This document shows positions 58,817 to 64,000 of a stretch of DNA of 64,000 nt, piece by piece. The notes under the pieces were generated by a model. That model had not been told where the DNA came from, ran no database searches, and saw only the letters and a list, made by a program, of their open reading frames with translations. How positions within the stretch are numbered: position 1 is the first letter of the stretch; every line of letters starts with the position of its first letter. The translations under genes and the position numbers were made by a program. The DNA lies in contig JAWPHD010001420.1 in the NCBI GenBank assembly GCA_037043455.1, positions 62,001-126,000 on the forward strand. The letters are read 5' to 3'. The DNA comes from Cyrtodaria siliqua. Lineage: Eukaryota > Mollusca > Bivalvia > Adapedonta > Hiatellidae.

Positions 58817-59345
58817 AGGGACGATGTCCGTAACTTTTAGCTTATAAAACACACACTAATTATGTTCGCATACATTACACACCAAACATTATTGAATATT
58901 TACTAATTAAAAGCAGGATTGTTTGACGGAATTCAATCGCGGTACAAAAAAAAGAGAAACCGCTTCGGGCGTTTGAACTCACAGCCCAAACTAAAATTAC
59001 ACTCGCGGTAATAATAGTGAGCGTGAGCGTAAAGTAGTCGACATAGCTCCCGACTGAGCTAACCGGGCTACACATATTACGCAATACATACTATGGTGAA
59101 AACCTAATGCGCTAATGGAAGTCACGTGATTGCAGAAAAGGTAAATATGGTGGGTCCCACTTTATTTACAAATAATAAAGTGTTTTTTTTCAAACTCACG
59201 AATGTATTACTACAGACTTCTTAGGGTCTATGCTCATATTTTCATGTATACATTTCACTGAATAAAAGTCAGACGGTTATTTGGTTATGCTCTTATTAAT
59301 TCACTGGTTATGCTCAATATCTGCTTACTTACGGACAGTGTCCCT
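58817..59345. mobile_element. TTAA-flanked MITE, AGGGAC termini
   Basis: Flanked by TTAA at 58813-58816 and 59346-59349. Termini AGGGACgatGTCCGTAA and its inverse (ttacggacagtgtccct) form TIRs of about 17 bp. It carries a tRNA-like block on the minus strand. TTAA targets are characteristic of piggyBac/Kolobok families. No transposase. Confidence 0.75.
58961..59073 (-). other. tRNA-like block with wide A-B box spacing
   Basis: Minus strand: gcccggttagctcagtcggg (A-box region) and gtgagttcaaacgcc (B-box region), separated by about 60-70 bases, longer than in a tRNA. The last part pairs with the start as a possible acceptor stem (gcccgg/cgggc). Probably a degenerate SINE head inside the MITE. 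Confidence 0.45.
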
Positions 59346-59455
59346 TTAAACGACGGCAGTTAAAATTTCAAATGAAAATATGAATTATTAAAAATATATA
59401 ATTCTTTGAAAAGTGAACGATTATAAAAGTTGAGTAGTGTAATGTGTAAAGCGTT

Positions 59456-60629
59456 AGGCCAAAAAAAATATATATGTGTGTTTCAGGTTACACTAAAAAA
59501 AATAAAAGGGTACTGGTCAAAGGCCAGTTTTCATCATTCTCATTTAAAAACCGTTTTACACTGCAAATTACGTACGCGATGTCACATATTGTCAGACGTT
59601 TAGAACTGAAGATTGGAAACAGTAAAAACAACCAAAAAGTAAATAAGCGTTAAAAAAACTAAAGGGATTTCTCCGAAAATTGTGTTTATTTCCTTATATG
59701 GCGTTGGGGATGCGCGCGCATACTGCCGCATAATAAACTATTAAAAAATAACACTGTTATGACGTCATATTTTTATCACTCTTCAGTGGACGCAGTTAAA
59801 ATATACCGTGATTATATATTTTAACCAAAGAGAAGCAACTCGTACAACCTGTATCTGTTTGATTTACACAGAGTTACCCATCGTTACAGTGTAAATTGTC
59901 GTCGTTGGGCATTTTACATTGACGTTAGCAGGCACATTGTTATAGCGATCGAGGTGACTGATGGAACAATGCAAACATACCATTTTTACAATAAAATTGT
60001 TGAATAGACTTGCAAACAAGTTTCTAATTCATAAAAGTTTACTGTATCTTGACCTAGTTGAATCTATCACTCTATAAAATACATGACGGAAACAGGGCTT
60101 GTAAACGAAATGATTTCTCAGTTTTAGTCTATTTATAAAAAGGTCACGTGCCACTTCGATAATTTATATAAAACAAAATTCTTTGGTATCAAATTTCCAG
60201 GAAGAGGTAACCTAATTGTAAAATAGAGTAAAAATTGTCAGGATACATAAATTTGTCTGAAAAATTAGTTTATGTTTACATTAGGCTTTTTTTTATTTTT
60301 TTATTTTATTTTTTGAAATGTCAGGTTTTATCGACGGCTAACATAAATGAAGCAAAACTAGCACTTAAATCGTATTTTGGCATCATAATATTTAGGTATA
60401 CAAAACTGGTTTAATGGCGCTCTGAATGTATTTAGCCCTTTTGGGAATCATTTGGTCTATTTTATTAACCTGTTTTCTCATGTTTTACATTTAAATGTAA
60501 TTACAATTTACTTATTCATGTTTCTTAATTTGTATCTTTTTCATGTTTTACAATTTATATTTTTTTTTGGTAAAAAATATTTTAGGGTCGGTCAGTAACC
60601 GGAAACAAAACATATTTTTATTTTGGCCT
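59456..60629. mobile_element. aggccaaa family, long form
   Basis: The left end aggccaaaa..atatgtgtgtttc..ggttac and the right end (in reverse aggccaaaa..atatgttttgtttccggttac) form TIRs of about 35 bp. The 1.1-kb interior is AT-rich with no transposase. The termini match the short form at 1107-1390. It could also be two separate partial copies. Confidence 0.5.
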
Positions 60630-60639
60630 TAGCCATGTC

Positions 60640-61826
60640 TGTCGTACATACGTCTGTCCATCCAAAAAAGTTTGTGTGTCTATCTCCTCCCACACTTTTC
60701 AACCGATTGCTTCGAAACTTAGAAAAAACATTACAATAATAACAGCATGCTTTCAGTGCAGAATATAAAGCCATCAGAGCTATGAGTTTCATAGCTAGCT
60801 GCAAGACTGCTTGTTTTGACGGGACACACATCGCCGGTATCACACATCATCAGGAGGGTATAATGTCACTTGTGGGTATCCGAGCTTGAAGTTGTTATCT
60901 AGCATTAAAATTAACATCTCCGTGTATTAATCCATTATTGTTTTTACTTTAAAAGTGCTTGCATATAATTAAATAAAACAAGAAATATCACTGTAAGTGA
61001 TAAATGCCCCTTTGACCTCTGTATGACCTTGACCTTGGAGCCATGGACCTGGATTTTGTGCACGACACGTCGTTTGGTTGTGGTGAGCACTTGTGCCTAG
61101 TTGTTTGAAAATCCGTCCAGGCATGCAAAAGTTATTGACCGGACACGATTTGACCTTTGACTGCCAAGTGTGACCTTGACCTTGGGGCCACAGACTGGAT
61201 TTTGTGCGCGACACATTGTCTTGTTGTGGTGAGCACTTGTGCCAAGTTATTTGAAAATCCGTCTATGACTGCCAGAGTTATTGACCGGACACAATTTGAC
61301 TTTTGACCTCCAAGTGTGACCTTGACCTTGAAGACCTGGATTTTGCGCGCGACACATCGTCTTGTTATGGTGATCACTTGTGCCAAGTTATTTAAAAATC
61401 CCTGCAGGGGTTGTGACGTTACGGTCCGGACACGAAATTGCGTACCTGTTTTTGACCTATGAACCCCAAGTGTGACCTTGACCTTTGAGGAACGGACCTT
61501 GGTTTTGTGCGCAACACATTGTCTTGTTATGGTGATCACTCGTGCCAATTAATTTAAAAATCTCTGCAGGGGTCGTGACGTTACGGTCCGGACACGAAAA
61601 TGCGTACCTGTTTTTGACCTATGAACTGCAAGTGTGACCTTGACCTTTGAGGTACGGACCTGGGTTTTGCGCGCGACACATCGTCTTGTTATGGTGATCA
61701 CTTGTGCCAAATCAAAAATCCATGCAGGGGTTTTGAAGGTACAGTCCGGACACAAACTGCGGAATGACGGAATCCGGACAGACAGACAGATGGACAGTGC
61801 AATTACTACATCGGGGGCATAAAAAA
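60640..61826. mobile_element. gggggcat element with ~150-160 bp tandem core
   Basis: 5' part with gtctgtccatcc and tcctcccacacttttcaacc. The core of five units starts near 61020, 61170, 61315, 61475 and 61635, each with tgtgaccttgacctt, ggattttg.gc.cgacaca and ggtgatcacttgtgcc words. The 3' end is gacagacagacagatgg then atcgggggcataaaaa. The frames on both strands (61132-61893) are products of the repeat. Pearl-like or Helentron-associated architecture. Confidence 0.6.
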
Positions 61827-61849
61827 TCCCCTTTTTCTTCTTATTCTTC

Positions 61850-62011
61850 CAAAGGTTTAAATATCTTATTGGTGCAATATAATTAATAGCCATTTTTTTT
61901 TGCTTTATACTATTCTTATCATTAATATTAATGATTGAACAAATGCAAGTTATGTAGAAAAACTATAGGGACGCTGCGTGTTTAAAAAAATCATGATTGA
62001 TGTGTGTCCCT
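61850..62011 (+). mobile_element. right half of AGGGAC-family TTAA MITE
   Basis: Ends gtgtgtccct followed by TTAA (62012-62015). The left part of the same sequence is at about 60890-60978, so the gggggcat element's core appears to be nested in it. Confidence 0.6.
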
Positions 62012-62209
62012 TTAATATTATGACGTTCAATGGGATTGCTTCTGCAAAAATAAGAACATTGTTAAAAGAACCTGTATTGCAGTAGAGTGAATTTAAAAGG
62101 GAACCAACCGTACAACACGCTTTTCGTGGGTGGGTGAGGAGGAGGGTGATTCTCAATATAAACATAATTTTTATGATGAATTGGAACATTTTTAAAAATG
62201 CTGACTTTT
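62012..62209. other. non-coding spacer
   Basis: No feature recognised. Confidence 0.4.
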
Positions 62210-63696
62210 AGCTCTTCTGATCAGAGATCAGCAGAGCTTATACCGTGGTGCGGCGTCCGTCGTCTGTCTGTCCGTCCGTCTGTCCGTAACTTTTATTTGT
62301 AGCGACTACTCCTCTGAAACTACTGGATGGATATTCATGAAACTTTACAGAAATGTTGCCCATGAAGTCTTGTTGATCCTAGCAAAAATTCATGTTTATG
62401 TGAAATCCAAGATGGCTGCCAAAGCTAAAAATAGATTTTTAAAATACAAGTTTGTAGCGACTACTTCTTGAAACTATAAGTGATATTGATATGGGACTTT
62501 TTCTAAAATGATCAGCATGACATGATGTTGGTCGTTGTCAAAAATCTTTTGATTCGACGTTAAACATGGCTGCCAGCGGCCATCTTTGTTTACGTAGAGT
62601 TATATTGTAAAAACTTGTAGCGACTACTTCTCTGAAACTACTTGGCGGATTTTCATGAAACTTTACAGGAATGTTGCTCTTGATGTGTAATTGATCCTAG
62701 CAAAATTTCAGATCGGCCAGAAATTCAAGATGGCCGTCACAGCTAAAAATAGATTTTTAAAAAATAAGTTTGTAGCGACTACTTCTTGAAAACTAGAAGT
62801 GATATTGATATGGGACTTTTTCTAAAATGATCAGCATGACATGATGTTGGTCGTTGTCAAAAATCGTTTTGATTCGACGTTAAACATGGCTGCCAGCGGC
62901 CATCTTTGCTTACATAGAGTTATGCAGTAAAAACTTGTAGCGACTACTCCTCTGAAACTACTTGACGGATGTTCATGAAACTTCACAGGAATGTTTCTCT
63001 TGATGTCTAGTTGATCCTAGCAAAATTTTTGGCTGGCCGGAAATTCAAAATGGCCGCCACGGCTAAAAATAGATTTAAAATAAATACATTTGTAGCGACT
63101 ACTTCTTGAAAAATGTAAGTGATATTGATATGGGACATTTTCTAAAATGATCAGCATGACATGATGTTGATCCTTGTCGAAATTTATTTCGATGCAACTT
63201 TAAACATGGCTGCTAGCGGCCATCTTTGTTTACATAGATTTATATAGTAACAACTTGTAGCGACTACTTCTCTGAAACTACTTGACACATTTTTATGAAA
63301 CTTCACAGGAATGTTGCTCTTGATGTCTAATTGATCCCAGATTTTTTTTAGGTCGGCCGGAAATTCAAGATGGCCGCCATGGCTAAAAACAGATTTTTAA
63401 AAAAAAAGTTTGTAGCGACTACTTCTTGAAAACTGTAAGTGATATTGATATGGGACTTGTTCTGAAATGATCAGAATGACAAGATGTTGATCCTTGTCGA
63501 AAATTACTTTGATTCGACATTAAACATGGCTGCCAGTGGCCATCTTTGTTTACCTAGAGTTATATAGTAAAAACTTCAACTTGTAGCGACTACTCCTCTG
63601 AAACTACTTGACATTTTTTTTATGAAACTTCACAGGAATGCTGATCACCTAGCTATCAAAATCTATCAGTAGAGCTTCAAGGTCATTGACCTCTTG
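62210..63696 (+). mobile_element. Pearl/Helentron-like hairpin element, type 2
   Basis: Opens with a hairpin (agctcttctgatc..gatcagcagagct, 62210-62238), followed by cgtctgtctgtccgtccgtc. The core has four to five ~320-bp units, each of two halves (tgtagcgactactcctctga and tgtagcgactacttcttg), with aaacatggctgccagcggcc. The end is gtagagcttcaaggtcattg then acctcttg before TT. It lies in the putative intron 58324-63867. No Rep/helicase coding. Confidence 0.7.
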
Positions 63697-63867
63697 TTAT
63701 AGAAAAAGCATTATGTAGTATGTACCCCCTTGTAACACTAACCCACTACCCACCCAGAACACTCAGCCTCCTCAGTTTATATGCAACATTTTAACCAGAT
63801 TGACATTTCAGAATATGTTGCATGAACTAAAATGTTTTAATTTGTTCGTTTTTCTATCCATTGATAG
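63697..63867. other. intron tail before putative exon
   Basis: Ends with a pyrimidine-rich stretch (ttcgtttttctatcc) and a gatag acceptor at 63866-63867. Confidence 0.4.
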
Positions 63868-63992
63868 CTAAGAGCAAAGGGAAACAAAGTGCAAAGAAAG
63901 AGGAGACAAGAAGTAAAGATACTGAAGGGAGACAAGTCCGTGATCGTGGAGAACATAGAACTCCTCAGTAAGGGCCAGTTAAAGAAACTCGC
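63868..63992 (+). CDS. putative second coding exon of an unrecognised gene
   Basis: 125 nt between a tag acceptor and a GTGAGT donor (from 63993). Read in phase with the exon at 58282 it gives 41 codons plus two bases: LRAKGNKVQRKRRQEVKILK, then GDKSVIVENIELLSKGQLKK, then L. The stretch is highly basic at first, then amphipathic. A stop-free frame ending exactly at a good donor supports it. The other frame closes at a TAA. The gene would continue beyond the window. Function not recognised; a SAP-like helix-turn helix after LSKGQLKKL is only a guess. Confidence 0.4.
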
Positions 63993-64000
63993 GTGAGTAG

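Noticed and set aside
61132..61893. Minus-strand frames of 114-138 codons
   Set aside because: They read through ~150-bp tandem units of the gggggcat element, and repeated peptide motifs follow the repeat period.

Overview
The window is nuclear DNA of a metazoan, most likely a bivalve mollusc. It is AT-rich and gene-poor, with long introns that have GT..AG borders and polyadenylation signals. It is packed with tRNA-derived SINEs, LINE remnants, hairpin-ended elements with tandem cores, and minisatellites. The gene family present (two B-boxes, a coiled coil and an NHL-like propeller, without RING) and the ~150-160 bp core-repeat elements are typical of bivalves. The species assignment is an inference. 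No rRNA, CRISPR or prokaryotic operon structure is present, and most open frames are by-products of tandem repeats.

Layout. Bases 1-4710 are non-coding, with MITE and SINE remnants and a 0.55-0.75 kb direct duplication. Two direct paralogous blocks follow: copy 1 at about 4711-35605 and copy 2 at about 39661-52955. Both carry, in the same order, a cluster of GTGATATCAC palindromes, a 39-bp minisatellite locus, a SINE, a relic of a duplicated first exon, the B-box/NHL gene, a TTAA-type MITE remnant, a second SINE, a 42-bp and a 22-bp repeat locus, a 23-bp satellite, a Jockey/CR1-like LINE remnant, and degenerate minisatellite sequence. The gene is intact in copy 2 (exons 42247-42593 and 46042-47380, about 561 aa). 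In copy 1 it is broken by two small frameshifts (7240-12259).

The two blocks differ mainly in repeat length and in insertions. The 23-bp satellite is about 15.9 kb in copy 1 and 0.8 kb in copy 2. The 39-bp and 42-bp minisatellites are expanded only in copy 1, while the 22-bp repeat and the poly-G tract are expanded only in copy 2. Because each block supplies the empty site for the other, three insertions can be placed: a foldback element at 7872-8408 in copy 1, and in copy 2 a 1.0-kb long-TIR element at 40418-41429 and a hairpin-ended element at 43377-44612. Copy 2 also lost about 2.2 kb across the LINE.

The 4 kb between the blocks holds a decayed reading frame on the minus strand (37072 to 35967) that joins an SGNH-hydrolase-like domain to the C-terminal tail of a Mutator-like transposase. 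It also holds a pair of 473-bp direct repeats that look identical and a long palindrome. Bases 52956-64000 are non-coding and transposon-rich. They contain MITE and TTAA families, a MetaSINE-like SINE and two Pearl/Helentron-like elements. They may also contain the start of a host gene, with a 14-codon exon at 58282 and a 125-nt exon at 63868 separated by a 5.5-kb intron full of repeats.
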